Shown here: positions 52,949 to 62,906 of the stretch, one piece after another | Layout of the letters: the number at the start of each line of letters is the position of its first letter | Numbering within the stretch: position 1 is the first letter of the stretch | Source: Vibrio hepatarius | GTDB taxonomy: Bacteria > Pseudomonadota > Gammaproteobacteria > Enterobacterales > Vibrionaceae | Length of the DNA: 63,793 nucleotides | Reading direction: 5' to 3' | Assembly: GCF_018860525.1 (NCBI RefSeq) | Contig: NZ_JAHKPM010000053.1 | Span: forward strand, 1 to 63,793 | Made by a program: the position numbers and the translations under genes | The notes under the pieces: generated by a model | Seen by the model: the letters and a program-made list of their open reading frames with translations, nothing else | Told to the model about the DNA's origin: nothing | Databases searched by the model: none

Positions 52949-53674
52949 ATGAAGGGAATTATAATTAGCTTATTCGTTTTGATATACAGCCCGTTATCTC
53001 ATGGAAAAGATCTCGTGATTGGTGTGGAAAATATTGATTATCACCCTATCTCCTCGATTAAGTCCGGTGAGTATGCTGGCTATGCAAGAGAGCTGCTTGA
53101 CCATTTTGCAAAACAATACCATCACACCATAACATACCGGCCACTACCCATTGTTCGTCTTTTTCATGAACTTGTTGAAGATGAAATAGATTTAAAATTT
53201 CCTGACAACCCAAACTGGGCAAGCGATTTTAAACAAGGCACTGATATAATATACAGTCAATCAGCATTGAGCTATATCGATGGTATAATGGTTTCAGCCG
53301 ACAAACTTGGTCAAACTAAACTCAAAACTTTAGGTATAGTAAGGGGGTTTACACCTTATGCAGTCATTGATGAGGTGAATAAAGGGACAATCAAGGTTAA
53401 AGAGTTCAACAGCATTAAAAATCTTATTAGCATTTTTCTTGTTAGAAACGATGTAGAGGGAGTGTATTTCAATACTGCCATCGCAAGCTATACCATGAGA
53501 TCACTTGGGATCGATGATGAAATAATTGCTTATGACCCTTCTCTGCCACACATCAATGGTGATTACTTTCTATCGACAATAAAACACATAGATATCATTA
53601 AACAATTTGATGAATTCTTGGAAAAAAATGCTTCGTTTGTTAAAAAGCTACAAGAAAAATACGGGCTCAATTAA
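52949..53674 (+). CDS. Periplasmic solute-binding-like protein, unpaired
   Basis: 241 residues. Signal peptide IIISLFVLIYSPLSHG, then KDLVIGVENIDYHPISSIKS and GYARELLDHFAKQYHHTITY, the family 3 binding-protein fold. Again no permease or ATPase gene in reach. AT-rich. Third such gene in the window; the three share fold but are clearly diverged. Confidence 0.7.
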   Translation: MKGIIISLFVLIYSPLSHGKDLVIGVENIDYHPISSIKSGEYAGYARELLDHFAKQYHHTITYRPLPIVRLFHELVEDEIDLKFPDNPNWASDFKQGTDIIYSQSALSYIDGIMVSADKLGQTKLKTLGIVRGFTPYAVIDEVNKGTIKVKEFNSIKNLISIFLVRNDVEGVYFNTAIASYTMRSLGIDDEIIAYDPSLPHINGDYFLSTIKHIDIIKQFDEFLEKNASFVKKLQEKYGLN

Positions 53675-53841
53675 AGAGCTCTAAACAAGTTTATTTTACC
53701 AACAATCTCACTAAGACTAAATAGGAAGTCATTGCTCAATTACATTCCTTGTACATTCTTTTGCCCGCAAAATTCACAAATCCATTTCCTAAACAAATGA
53801 AAATAAAAAGAAAAGTAGCCATAAGTCTTTAGGTGAATACA

Positions 53842-54762
53842 ATGGCGAAAAATTTGTCACCCAAAGAATACAATTTGATAAAAGGATTAATCATTTTGAC
53901 TATTTTAAACGGTCCAATCGAGGTCTTCTCAGAAAAATCATGCTCTGGCTTACTTAAAGAAAGTTATTTAAAATTATTCCAACAGGCCCCTTGGGATAAA
54001 TACTTACATAGGCAGTGCCAACTAGACTGGATAGCAGACAAAGAGCCTATGCTTACTGTTCAAGATAGGAACGAGTTTTACCTTGGTATTTTGACAGTGG
54101 AAGAACTGATTAAAAAGTTGAACTTTAGTGCCAATTTTGAGGACGTTAAATACGCCATCGAAATGATAAAACCCTCCAGAAAAAGATTTATTAGCAGCGC
54201 TATCGCAACCATCATTGACGGCAATATAGCTGGCTTCCAAAGGATTAAAACCAAACCATTTGGGCAAGCTTTGGCAGATATTGTAAATAGCGAAAAAATC
54301 GATTTCAGAAGCTTACCACGTGTCTTTACAGAATTACCGCAGCAGTATTTTAACGATGACCTTGTACGATTTATCGAGTCCAACATCAAAAGAGCGGTGC
54401 ACAGTAACCCTAAAGTAAAGATGTTAAACATCACTATTCATCATACTTGCATTGTCTGTGACAAGGATAATTACGCGACAAACTCTCCAGAAGGTATCCA
54501 CCAAGATGGTAGCGACTATTTAGTGTCGGCTTATGTACTAGAGCGTGTGAATATAGAAGGTGGTGCTAGTGTAATTTTTGGAGAAGATAAATCAACAGAA
54601 ATACTACGTACAACTCTAGATGCAGGATATGGCATATTCCAGCCAGACCTCAACACTGACTTATGGCATTATGTAGAGCCGATCAAAGTGTCTAAAGGGA
54701 GATCCTCCGGCTGGCGCTCTTCTGTCGGTTTAGATCTAGATATTATGGAGCTACACCCATGA
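53842..54762 (+). CDS. 2-oxoglutarate/Fe(II) dioxygenase family protein
   Basis: 306 residues from ATG 53842 (AGGTG upstream; GTG 53833 possible). The C-terminal catalytic part has the iron ligands H and D in GIHQDGSDYLVSAYV and a distal H in LWHYVEPI, with arginine in GWRSSVGLD for 2-oxoglutarate. This matches the free amino acid hydroxylase-type 2OG-Fe family (isoleucine dioxygenase-like). The N-terminal 110 residues are helical and unusual for that family. It probably hydroxylates an amino acid or small peptide. No biosynthetic partners adjacent. Confidence 0.78.
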   Translation: MAKNLSPKEYNLIKGLIILTILNGPIEVFSEKSCSGLLKESYLKLFQQAPWDKYLHRQCQLDWIADKEPMLTVQDRNEFYLGILTVEELIKKLNFSANFEDVKYAIEMIKPSRKRFISSAIATIIDGNIAGFQRIKTKPFGQALADIVNSEKIDFRSLPRVFTELPQQYFNDDLVRFIESNIKRAVHSNPKVKMLNITIHHTCIVCDKDNYATNSPEGIHQDGSDYLVSAYVLERVNIEGGASVIFGEDKSTEILRTTLDAGYGIFQPDLNTDLWHYVEPIKVSKGRSSGWRSSVGLDLDIMELHP

Positions 54763-54879
54763 ATATTCAGTTTAATTAAGACTGCTACAACCTTTATTGT
54801 TGATTCAAAGCCGACAACCCCGACATGAGATATGCTATGTTAGCTCTAGTGATCCCCCTAAGCTAAAGCGCCCTCAAAG

Positions 54880-56019
54880 ATGCAGTTAAATACCTTAATC
54901 GCAAGACAAATTGTTGAGCGAGCAACCAAAATCATTCAGTACCCTGTTAATGTCATGGATGAGAATGGACAAATTATCGGCTCTAGTGACCAAAGCCGGT
55001 TAAACAAAGCCCATGACGGCGCTTTATTGGCCATTCATGATAACCGCACCGTCGAAATTAGTGATGAAGTTGCACATACTCTGGTTGGCGTCAAAGAAGG
55101 AATCAACTTACCCATTTTACATCAAGACAAGGTTATTGGCGTCGTCGGTATTTCGGGCAATCCTGACGAAGTTCGACGCTTTGGCGAAATGGTCAAAATG
55201 ACTGCGGAGTTGATTGTCGAGCAAGCTGATTTAATGGCTCAGATTCAATGGAATAAACGTCATCGAGAAGAGCTCCTTTTGCAGCTTATTCAAGGCTCCA
55301 CATTAAATGAGACGCAATTAATATCCATTGCTGAACGATTAGACCTGGATCTCGCTCAGCCAAGAGTTGCTGCAGCGATTAAGGTGATACCAAGACAGGG
55401 GCAGCCTCTAACACTAGAGCAGCTACAAAAGCTGGTTCATCTACTGGAATACCCTGAACGAAATAATATAGTCGGAATTGTGTCAGTATCGCAAAACGAA
55501 GTTGTGGTACTCAAACCCATCACTGTAGTTAAACAGTCATGGAGCAAAACAGAAGAGAATAAAAGAGTCAAACGCCTGCTCAAAAGAATCAGCCAAGAAA
55601 CAGATTTTTCAATTCAAATTGCCATAGGGGACTATTTCCCCGGCTTAATCGGCTTGTCTCGTTCTTACGAAACAGCGAAGGCTACCTTATCTTGTAACAG
55701 TGGCAAACAAGCTATCCTTTTTTATCAAGATCATAAACTATCGGTACTCATCGATGGCCTTATACAGGACGAATGGCGCAAAACACAAGTCAGCCAACCC
55801 ATCCATCTCTTGAGACAAAAAGACGGTAAAGGCATCCTGATAAAGACTTTAACTGTGTTTTTTGCTCAAAATTGCGATCTTGCTCAAACTTGTGCAGAAC
55901 TCCATATCCACCGTAATACACTAAGATACCGCTTGGGAAAAATAGAGCATATAACTAGCTTAAAAATCAATAATATAGATGAAAAAACTCAGCTTTATTT
56001 GGCTTTAAAATGTACGTGA
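54880..56019 (+). CDS. CdaR-type sugar diacid/glycerate regulator
   Basis: 379 residues. The N-terminal diacid-recognition part (TLIARQIVERATKIIQYPVN, VMDENGQIIGSSDQSRLN) and the C-terminal PucR-type helix-turn-helix (TCAELHIHRNTLRYRLGKIE) are those of CdaR/SdaR. Such regulators activate glucarate, galactarate or glycerate genes. It is followed by a GntP permease and a glycerate kinase on the same strand, its evident targets. Confidence 0.9.
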   Translation: MQLNTLIARQIVERATKIIQYPVNVMDENGQIIGSSDQSRLNKAHDGALLAIHDNRTVEISDEVAHTLVGVKEGINLPILHQDKVIGVVGISGNPDEVRRFGEMVKMTAELIVEQADLMAQIQWNKRHREELLLQLIQGSTLNETQLISIAERLDLDLAQPRVAAAIKVIPRQGQPLTLEQLQKLVHLLEYPERNNIVGIVSVSQNEVVVLKPITVVKQSWSKTEENKRVKRLLKRISQETDFSIQIAIGDYFPGLIGLSRSYETAKATLSCNSGKQAILFYQDHKLSVLIDGLIQDEWRKTQVSQPIHLLRQKDGKGILIKTLTVFFAQNCDLAQTCAELHIHRNTLRYRLGKIEHITSLKINNIDEKTQLYLALKCT

Positions 56020-56156
56020 TCACCCTATCATCATTGTGCATAAATACAAAAAAATATCATTAGCGAGTGGTAATATTGTCAATTTGCCTAAAGATTTCTT
56101 CTCACTCAGCTTTTAGTCTGCGTTCAGTTTGATCAATAAGCGAGCATAAAAGTAAA

Positions 56157-57422
56157 ATGATAGAAGTCACTACTCTTGGCGCATTAACCGCTTTGGTTGT
56201 CGCCATTACACTTATTCTTAAAAAAGTACCACCAGCGTACGGTATGATCATTGGTGCGCTCATTGGTGGTGTTGTTGGAGGCGTATCACTAACAGACACG
56301 GTTGGCCTGATGATAGGCGGCGCACAAGATATTGTAACTGCGGTGCTAAGAATTCTTGCTGCGGGGGTTCTTGCTGGTGTATTAATTGAATCTGGCGCCG
56401 CTACTTCAATTGCAGAAACCATAGTTAAAAAAGTTGGTGAAACAAGGGCCTTACTCGCACTGGCTGTTGCAACTATGATCCTCACCTCCGTAGGCGTATT
56501 TGTTGATGTTGCCGTGATCACTGTTGCCCCTATTGCTCTTGCAATTGCTCGCCGAGCTGATATTTCTAAAACGGCCATCTTACTTGCTATGGTTGGCGGG
56601 GGAAAAGCAGGCAATGTAATGTCTCCAAACCCTAACGCTATTGCTGCAGCAGATGCCTTTGACGTCCCCCTTACATCAGTCATGGCGGCAGGTATTATTC
56701 CTGGTTTGTTTGGCTTGGCGCTGGCCTACCTGATTGCAAAAAAATTAGTCAATAGAGGCTCAAAAGTCGAAGCCACTGAAGTCATCGATATCGACCATTC
56801 TCGAATTCCCAGTTTTAAACTATCCATTGTCGCCCCTCTGGTCGCTATCGTCCTTTTATCACTTCGCCCCATTGCGAATATTAATATTGATCCACTCATC
56901 GCCTTGCCCCTAGGCGGGCTAATTGGCGCGCTTGCCATGGGACGCTTTGCCGATACCAACCATTTCGCCGTTTCAGGGCTTAGCCGAATGGCACCTGTCG
57001 CGGTGATGCTGCTTGGCACAGGCACCTTAGCTGGCGTTATCGCTCACTCAGGACTAAAAGATGGTTTAATTGAAGTGCTCACAGCCTCTGGTTTGCCCTC
57101 ATTTCTGCTTGCCCCGATTTCAGGCGCTATGATGGCACTAGCAACCGCCTCCACAACGGCAGGCACAGCTGTGGCCTCTTCTGTGTTTAGTGATACCATT
57201 TTACATCTAGGCGTACCCGCTTTGGCTGGGGCGGCGATGATTCATTCAGGTGCAACGGTACTTGATCATATGCCTCACGGCAGTTTTTTCCATGCCACTG
57301 GCGGCGCACTTCATATGGATATTAAAGAGCGTCTCAAGCTCATTCCCTACGAGTCAGTTGTTGGTCTACTGATCGCTTTTGTCTCAACCATGATGTTTGG
57401 TGTGTTTGGTTGGTTTGTTTAA
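56157..57422 (+). CDS. GntP-family permease
   Basis: 421 residues, about 12 membrane helices. Family features include GGGKAGNVMSPNPNAIAAAD and ATASTTAGTAVASSVF. GntP family members carry gluconate and related hydroxy acids; glycerate is the likely substrate here given the kinase gene 48 bases downstream and the CdaR-type activator upstream. Confidence 0.9.
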   Translation: MIEVTTLGALTALVVAITLILKKVPPAYGMIIGALIGGVVGGVSLTDTVGLMIGGAQDIVTAVLRILAAGVLAGVLIESGAATSIAETIVKKVGETRALLALAVATMILTSVGVFVDVAVITVAPIALAIARRADISKTAILLAMVGGGKAGNVMSPNPNAIAAADAFDVPLTSVMAAGIIPGLFGLALAYLIAKKLVNRGSKVEATEVIDIDHSRIPSFKLSIVAPLVAIVLLSLRPIANINIDPLIALPLGGLIGALAMGRFADTNHFAVSGLSRMAPVAVMLLGTGTLAGVIAHSGLKDGLIEVLTASGLPSFLLAPISGAMMALATASTTAGTAVASSVFSDTILHLGVPALAGAAMIHSGATVLDHMPHGSFFHATGGALHMDIKERLKLIPYESVVGLLIAFVSTMMFGVFGWFV

Positions 57423-57470
57423 AACCCAGTGCCGCTTAGATGCATGTTAACCTTAGTTTGAGGATAGAAA

Positions 57471-58607
57471 ATGAAAATTATCATCGCACCTGATTCTTAC
57501 AAAGAAAGTTTAACCGCAATGGAAGTTGCTACAGCAATTGAACAGGGCTTTAAAAAGGTTATTCCAGATGCAAAATACATTAAGTTACCAATGGCTGATG
57601 GCGGTGAAGGCACAGTGCAATCACTAGTGGATGCAACTAATGGAAGTATTTTAACCGCTAAGGTTACAGGTCCATTGGGTGAAACTGTTGAAGGTTTCTA
57701 TGGTTTGTTAGGTGATGGCTCCACCGCTGTGATTGAAATGGCTGCAGCATCTGGCCTTCACCTCGTTGAGCCTGCTCAACGTAACCCGCTTTTCACCACT
57801 ACTTTTGGCACTGGTGAACTGGTTAGTCATGCGTTAAACTTAGGCGTAAAGCACATTATTCTTGGTATTGGTGGCAGCGCAACCAACGATGGCGGCATGG
57901 GGATGGCACAAGCACTCGGCGCTCGTTTTTATGACCAATCAGGTACAGAGTTGGGATTTGGCGGCGGTTCACTATCCCAACTTGAAAAAATAGACTTATC
58001 TGGCCTAGATAAGCGTTTATCGAATATAAAACTGGAAGTTGCTTGCGATGTTGATAACCCATTATGCGGCTCCAAGGGAGCGTCTCATGTCTTTGGTCCA
58101 CAAAAAGGGGCCACACCAAAAATGGTAGAGCAACTTGATACAAACCTTGCCCACTTCGCTGATGTGATTCGTCAAACGACTGGCAGAGAAGTCATCAACC
58201 AAGCGGGAGCTGGTGCAGCAGGTGGGCTAGGTGCGGCGCTGCTTGGTCTATTGAATGCAAAGTTGCGCGCTGGAATCAATATTGTGACGGACTTTGTAAA
58301 GCTTGAACAAGAAATCAAAGACGCCACTCTGGTGATTACAGGTGAAGGGCGTATCGACAGCCAAACCATTCATGGAAAAACACCGATAGGCGTCGCTAAA
58401 ATTGCTAAAAAATATCACCTACCTGTGATTGGTATTGCAGGGAGCGTATCTAAAGACTGCCATGTGGTCTATGACCACGGCATCGACGCTGTATATAGCG
58501 TCGTGCTTGGCGCCACCGAACTTTCAACCGCGTTAAAAGAAGCAAAATCAAACATTGAAATAACAGCACGAAATATAGCCACAGCGCTTGCGCTCCGTCT
58601 AAAATAA
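57471..58607 (+). CDS. Glycerate kinase
   Basis: 378 residues. MKIIIAPDSYKESLTAMEVA is the classic GlxK/GarK opening; LPMADGGEGTVQSLVDAT and IGGSATNDGGMGMAQALG are conserved, and GEGRIDSQTIHGKTPIGVA closes the active region. It phosphorylates glycerate (the 2-phosphate product is usual for this class), feeding lower glycolysis. Completes a CdaR-GntP-kinase operon for uptake and use of glycerate. Confidence 0.95.
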   Translation: MKIIIAPDSYKESLTAMEVATAIEQGFKKVIPDAKYIKLPMADGGEGTVQSLVDATNGSILTAKVTGPLGETVEGFYGLLGDGSTAVIEMAAASGLHLVEPAQRNPLFTTTFGTGELVSHALNLGVKHIILGIGGSATNDGGMGMAQALGARFYDQSGTELGFGGGSLSQLEKIDLSGLDKRLSNIKLEVACDVDNPLCGSKGASHVFGPQKGATPKMVEQLDTNLAHFADVIRQTTGREVINQAGAGAAGGLGAALLGLLNAKLRAGINIVTDFVKLEQEIKDATLVITGEGRIDSQTIHGKTPIGVAKIAKKYHLPVIGIAGSVSKDCHVVYDHGIDAVYSVVLGATELSTALKEAKSNIEITARNIATALALRLK

Positions 58608-58628
58608 CCCCTAAGTTTACAGTGTAAA

Positions 58629-58646
58629 GGCCGCTATTTTGCGGCC
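58629..58646 (+). terminator. Hairpin after glycerate kinase
   Basis: GGCCGC (58629-58634) and GCGGCC (58641-58646) with a TATTTT loop, 22 bases past the stop. The T-rich stretch begins only eight bases later, so termination may be incomplete. It lies between convergent operons. Confidence 0.55.
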
Positions 58647-58703
58647 AGTGGCACTTTTGTGTGACACCCGAAGGTAACCTCACACTGGAGTTAGCATTGG
58701 CGG

Positions 58704-61700
58704 CTATTCAATATTAATGACCAAATAGGCCGAGCCTTTAATATCAATACTTTTTATTGTTTTATACCCAAAGCTTTCCCCATAGTCTGTCAACATAAAC
58801 ACGGTTGCTTTTACATTATCTGTCGCTAAAAGCGTTTTAAATGCCTCTGGATTACTTTCAAGCGTTACTCTTATTCCGTTCGCACGCGCGACCCTACCTC
58901 CGATAGCTTCAATCACCTGCTGTGTACCACTATTTTCGATGCTCGCTTGAATCGACATTGTTAAGTTCTTAGCATCGACTTTGGCTGCTAAGTACGCGTT
59001 ATACATAATATCAGCATAAGTAAGTGTCTTACTATAATCATCACTTTTATAAGATGATGACGTTGTGATTGATTTTCCATCTTTTGATACATACAAATCA
59101 TAAGCAGCTTTAGGTAGTTCTCCTTCGGGTGTCTGCTTAGCGCCTATTTTGAAGTGTTCGGTCTCTCCATCAATAAATTCCTTCACATTCACCGGCGGTT
59201 CTGATTTCTGGCCTACTTTAACGAAGTTTTTGTAGTTGGTTTCGAAGGCACCCGCTGTACTTTTCGCGGGCCCCTTTTCTAGAATACTATCTGTCAATCG
59301 TGTCCAGTTTCTATCACCTTTTGCATACATTTCCGCAAACCATGCATCATTTTCACTAGGTTTATTAAAAGTTTTGGCTAAGCTAAATCTTGTTTTTGTC
59401 GGTAACCCTTGACTCGAAAATGGAGGCAGTCGGTTCGGTATTGAAGGTGGCCGAGGTACTGGCGGCGGCACAGGTAACCCCCCAACAGGTGGAGCCGGCG
59501 GTGCAGGTGCCCCGCCTATTGGTGGGATAATGTCATCAGGCAGCCTCGGTGGATTGGGGTTACCTAAAAAATATCCAAATTTTCCATTGACCCGGCCCGT
59601 TTTTCCACCGGTTTTGAATTTAAAGAAGTTAAACACTTTTGCTGTGGCTGGTCTCGTTGGTACAGGAAGAGGGACCAAGGCTTCGTATAAAGCGGCCGTC
59701 ATAATGACCGCACTTTTCTGAGAAGCTGCCAATACTTTAGTACTCATTCCACGAGCCACATATCGAATCAAGCGCCCGCCTCTCAAACCTTTTGCCATTC
59801 CAGATATAAGTGCTCGCATGCCTTGTTTACCTAATGCGGCTGACAATTTTCCAACTTTACCCACGGCGCCAAATAAAGGTATGACCGAAAGTAAATCGAG
59901 TAAAATAGTTCCACTGTTTGCAATGTATCGCCTATCTGTAGTGCGGTTGTAAATCGTCTCATAGAAAGGCACTATCGCCTTAACAAATTTGTGAAATCCA
60001 TTGGTATCATCAAAAGCCGCTTGAAAATCAATCGCCAGCGTATCAAGTGCTTCTTTTATCCCATTTGGCAAAGTATCTGGCGCACTAGAACCTATTTTTA
60101 TTGGCTTAGCTTGAGTATCTTTTACCAGTGTATAAAAAGGATGTACTGCATGTTCAAATGGATTGGTATTGGTATCACCATCATAAAGCAGAGAAACAAA
60201 GTTTTTTGCAGCCCAATCACAAAGCATCCCCGTGTATCTTTTGAAATGCCTTGGTGCCTCCTCTGGCATCAACCATGCTTTTTCAAACGATGATAGTCCC
60301 GATTTTTCTATCGAACCCATAAATCGAGATAACTCCTCTTCTTCTACTACAGTTGACTTGGGATCCCCAAAAAAGTTCGCAAATAAAAGGTATCGTCCGG
60401 AAGACAACTGCATGATGACACATCTTCCTGGGATATATTGACAAGGATTGGATTCTGGTCGAATTGTCCCCCCTCGACCATCACCATATTCACTTAATGA
60501 TCGGCCCATAATGACATAGGATTTAAGCATTCTTGGCGGCTCTAATACCTCTTCAAGGCTCAAACCATTGTTTGCCAGCACCAACGCCGATATTTGACTC
60601 GCGTCATATTCACTACTGCCATTTTCTTGGTAGTCATAGAACTGATTATTGTACTCTTCTCTACTAGTAGACTGGCTGTATTTTATAAAGTCTGAAAATG
60701 TTCTGTATGCTTCTGGTTTTGGCTGATTTACCAGATCTCTAAAAGGATTATGACTTTCTCTATCTGTGTAAAACACATCAAACATTTTTTCTAAACTTAA
60801 ATGCGTTAAGCCTTCATTTATCAATAGGTGATAGATAAGTGGTTCAAGAAGGCGAATCTCTTCATCTTTGCTAGATAGAGTCTCGGCAAGCTCACTAGGA
60901 AAGACAATATCTTTATAATTATTAGTGGCTTTGTACTCTTTTATCTGATCTATGATTTCTGATGAGTTTAACAGTCTTACGCAAGAAACTAGATCGTGAT
61001 AATCTTGCTCCACATAGCCAATGAGCTCTGTTTCATTCGGCCACAGAGAAGGAGGACACTCTACTGTCAACTCGTCTAACTTTTTCTGGATGTTTGCCAT
61101 TCCATCCACTGATAGAGGTACTGGAAAATCACTAATTCCGGATACTGATAACTGAAAAGCTCTAATCATTACCCGTGTTTTGGCCTGAATTAATCCCTCA
61201 TAAAGTTCAGCATTAATACCCGTATTGTTATTACTCAAAACTGATAGCATGATGTTAACTTGGCATAAAAAGTCAGCAACTCCAGGAAACGTTTGATTGT
61301 TACCTAGACGATTTACCTCGACTTGAATCAAGCGCTCCACTTTATCAGGCAAATCATCTACATGGATAACGTCATATAGAAGGTAGTCTTGATATACCTT
61401 ATTGTTAGTAACGTAGAGGCGACCTGCATACTCCCTTGTAACCTTGCCAATAGATGTTGAGATGCGTTTAGCCCCTTCATCCGACTGCAACCAAGCCAAC
61501 ACTTGTGATTCAAGCTGCTTTTCATCAAAACTACGGCTAAATGGTAAAAGACGAATCTTAGTTAATTGTTCAAACTCTCGTTGAGACATTCCCACAGGTG
61601 GTGTGAGATTAGACTCTATCCACTTAAAGTACTCATACAATGCATATTGCCGCACTCGAAGCGTCTTCATACCTATATTTGGCGTTATACCACGCTCAAT

Positions 61701-62750
61701 TTTACTCTCTTCAATGGCTAAACGTTGAAAAGTGTCGAAAAATCCATGTTCCTTCACTACTCGCTGCATTCGAAGCATAGAATTTATGTATATGGAGGCC
61801 AGTGTCTTATGTTTTTGTTTCTCTTTGAGACGCCGGCTTACCAACCTTCGTCCTTCTCTCAATTGCTTTAAACGGGCTCGCTCTTGCGCCGATAAGCTAC
61901 CCTTTTCATTACGCTTGGCTTTGAGCTTGTTAATTTTCTTTAATTGACGAGCAAGTTTACGTTTAAGTTCTCTAACTTGATCCCCATACTGCTTGCGCAG
62001 TATGGCTTTATCTGTCCCTATTGCTGCTTCAAATACTTTTTCATTTATCAATGAGAATACATGCTCAGTAGGCAGAATAAGCTCACTCTTCAAGTTAGGG
62101 CGATCATGGTTTATTCTCTCAATTAAGTCCTCAGAATCAGATAGTTCGACGAGCTTATCGGCGACGACTGAACTTGCCTTCTTCAAACACCAAAGTTCAT
62201 CACCTTTACTATCTTGATTCTTATTACAAAGAGCGACCAATATGGCATATAGTTGACATATATACTCTCCATTACCTGAGAATGAAGCTTGGTTTTGCAT
62301 CTTGGACACTTCCGAGTCAACGACTTCCTTCACCCTTCTGAGATACTGACTCAGATTCAATTCATTGAGATAGAAATCGAGTGTAAAATCACGAGCTAAC
62401 AAACCATACTTTTCGGTATGAATAGTGTCAGCGAACTTAACTTCAGACGCATTAATTGCTGCAGCAAACTCTTGTTCAGATAAACCTACAATGTGACTTG
62501 AGGTTTCACGAGTATCACGTCGAGTTCGATGAATGGAAAGTGGGGGTGTAGCAAAAGCATCATTTTTTTCTTCAATATTGGGAAAGATAGATAATGAAAT
62601 CGATTCAAGATTCTGTACCACTTCATTAATATCACGGCCATCATCAATAGAAGAAAGCCCTGAACCAGAAAAAACTAATGGCGTAGAATCAGAAGAATAA
62701 GGTGCCCTAGCTAATTTGTAGGGCAGAGGAGTTTGAGAACCAGTAGACAC
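58704..62750 (-). CDS. Giant toxin-like protein linked to CDPS
   Basis: 1348 residues, family not recognised with confidence. Order of parts: low-complexity start (1-90); a helical unit at about 115-205 that recurs at about 440-535 (SEVSKMQNQASFSG against VEVNRLGNNQTFPG); a strongly basic coiled coil (about 250-320); a central region with CVIMQLSSGRYLLFANFFGD. A hydrophobic segment (about 945-985, TILLDLLSVIPLFGAVGKVG) is followed by a polyproline hinge (about 1060-1105) and a separate C-terminal domain. No signal peptide. The layout resembles dermonecrotic or Mcf-type toxins with a terminal effector. It is 156 bases downstream of the CDPS gene. Confidence 0.6.
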   Translation of the reverse strand: MSTGSQTPLPYKLARAPYSSDSTPLVFSGSGLSSIDDGRDINEVVQNLESISLSIFPNIEEKNDAFATPPLSIHRTRRDTRETSSHIVGLSEQEFAAAINASEVKFADTIHTEKYGLLARDFTLDFYLNELNLSQYLRRVKEVVDSEVSKMQNQASFSGNGEYICQLYAILVALCNKNQDSKGDELWCLKKASSVVADKLVELSDSEDLIERINHDRPNLKSELILPTEHVFSLINEKVFEAAIGTDKAILRKQYGDQVRELKRKLARQLKKINKLKAKRNEKGSLSAQERARLKQLREGRRLVSRRLKEKQKHKTLASIYINSMLRMQRVVKEHGFFDTFQRLAIEESKIERGITPNIGMKTLRVRQYALYEYFKWIESNLTPPVGMSQREFEQLTKIRLLPFSRSFDEKQLESQVLAWLQSDEGAKRISTSIGKVTREYAGRLYVTNNKVYQDYLLYDVIHVDDLPDKVERLIQVEVNRLGNNQTFPGVADFLCQVNIMLSVLSNNNTGINAELYEGLIQAKTRVMIRAFQLSVSGISDFPVPLSVDGMANIQKKLDELTVECPPSLWPNETELIGYVEQDYHDLVSCVRLLNSSEIIDQIKEYKATNNYKDIVFPSELAETLSSKDEEIRLLEPLIYHLLINEGLTHLSLEKMFDVFYTDRESHNPFRDLVNQPKPEAYRTFSDFIKYSQSTSREEYNNQFYDYQENGSSEYDASQISALVLANNGLSLEEVLEPPRMLKSYVIMGRSLSEYGDGRGGTIRPESNPCQYIPGRCVIMQLSSGRYLLFANFFGDPKSTVVEEEELSRFMGSIEKSGLSSFEKAWLMPEEAPRHFKRYTGMLCDWAAKNFVSLLYDGDTNTNPFEHAVHPFYTLVKDTQAKPIKIGSSAPDTLPNGIKEALDTLAIDFQAAFDDTNGFHKFVKAIVPFYETIYNRTTDRRYIANSGTILLDLLSVIPLFGAVGKVGKLSAALGKQGMRALISGMAKGLRGGRLIRYVARGMSTKVLAASQKSAVIMTAALYEALVPLPVPTRPATAKVFNFFKFKTGGKTGRVNGKFGYFLGNPNPPRLPDDIIPPIGGAPAPPAPPVGGLPVPPPVPRPPSIPNRLPPFSSQGLPTKTRFSLAKTFNKPSENDAWFAEMYAKGDRNWTRLTDSILEKGPAKSTAGAFETNYKNFVKVGQKSEPPVNVKEFIDGETEHFKIGAKQTPEGELPKAAYDLYVSKDGKSITTSSSYKSDDYSKTLTYADIMYNAYLAAKVDAKNLTMSIQASIENSGTQQVIEAIGGRVARANGIRVTLESNPEAFKTLLATDNVKATVFMLTDYGESFGYKTIKSIDIKGSAYLVINIE

Positions 62751-62906
62751 GATGGGTTATCCTTATTAGTATCATTATTTAGATACACACAAGATAACTA
62801 ATAAAAACGACGATAGAGCGTATAAAACAAACATTCATATTAATTAAGCAACAGAGATAATATTCGAGCTTGTGATAACGACATACCAAGCTATCTCGAT
62901 TACTCA

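Noticed and set aside
56102..56683. 193-codon minus-strand frame opposite the GntP permease
   Set aside because: Threonine/alanine/proline-rich shadow of a membrane protein gene; no ribosome site and complete overlap.
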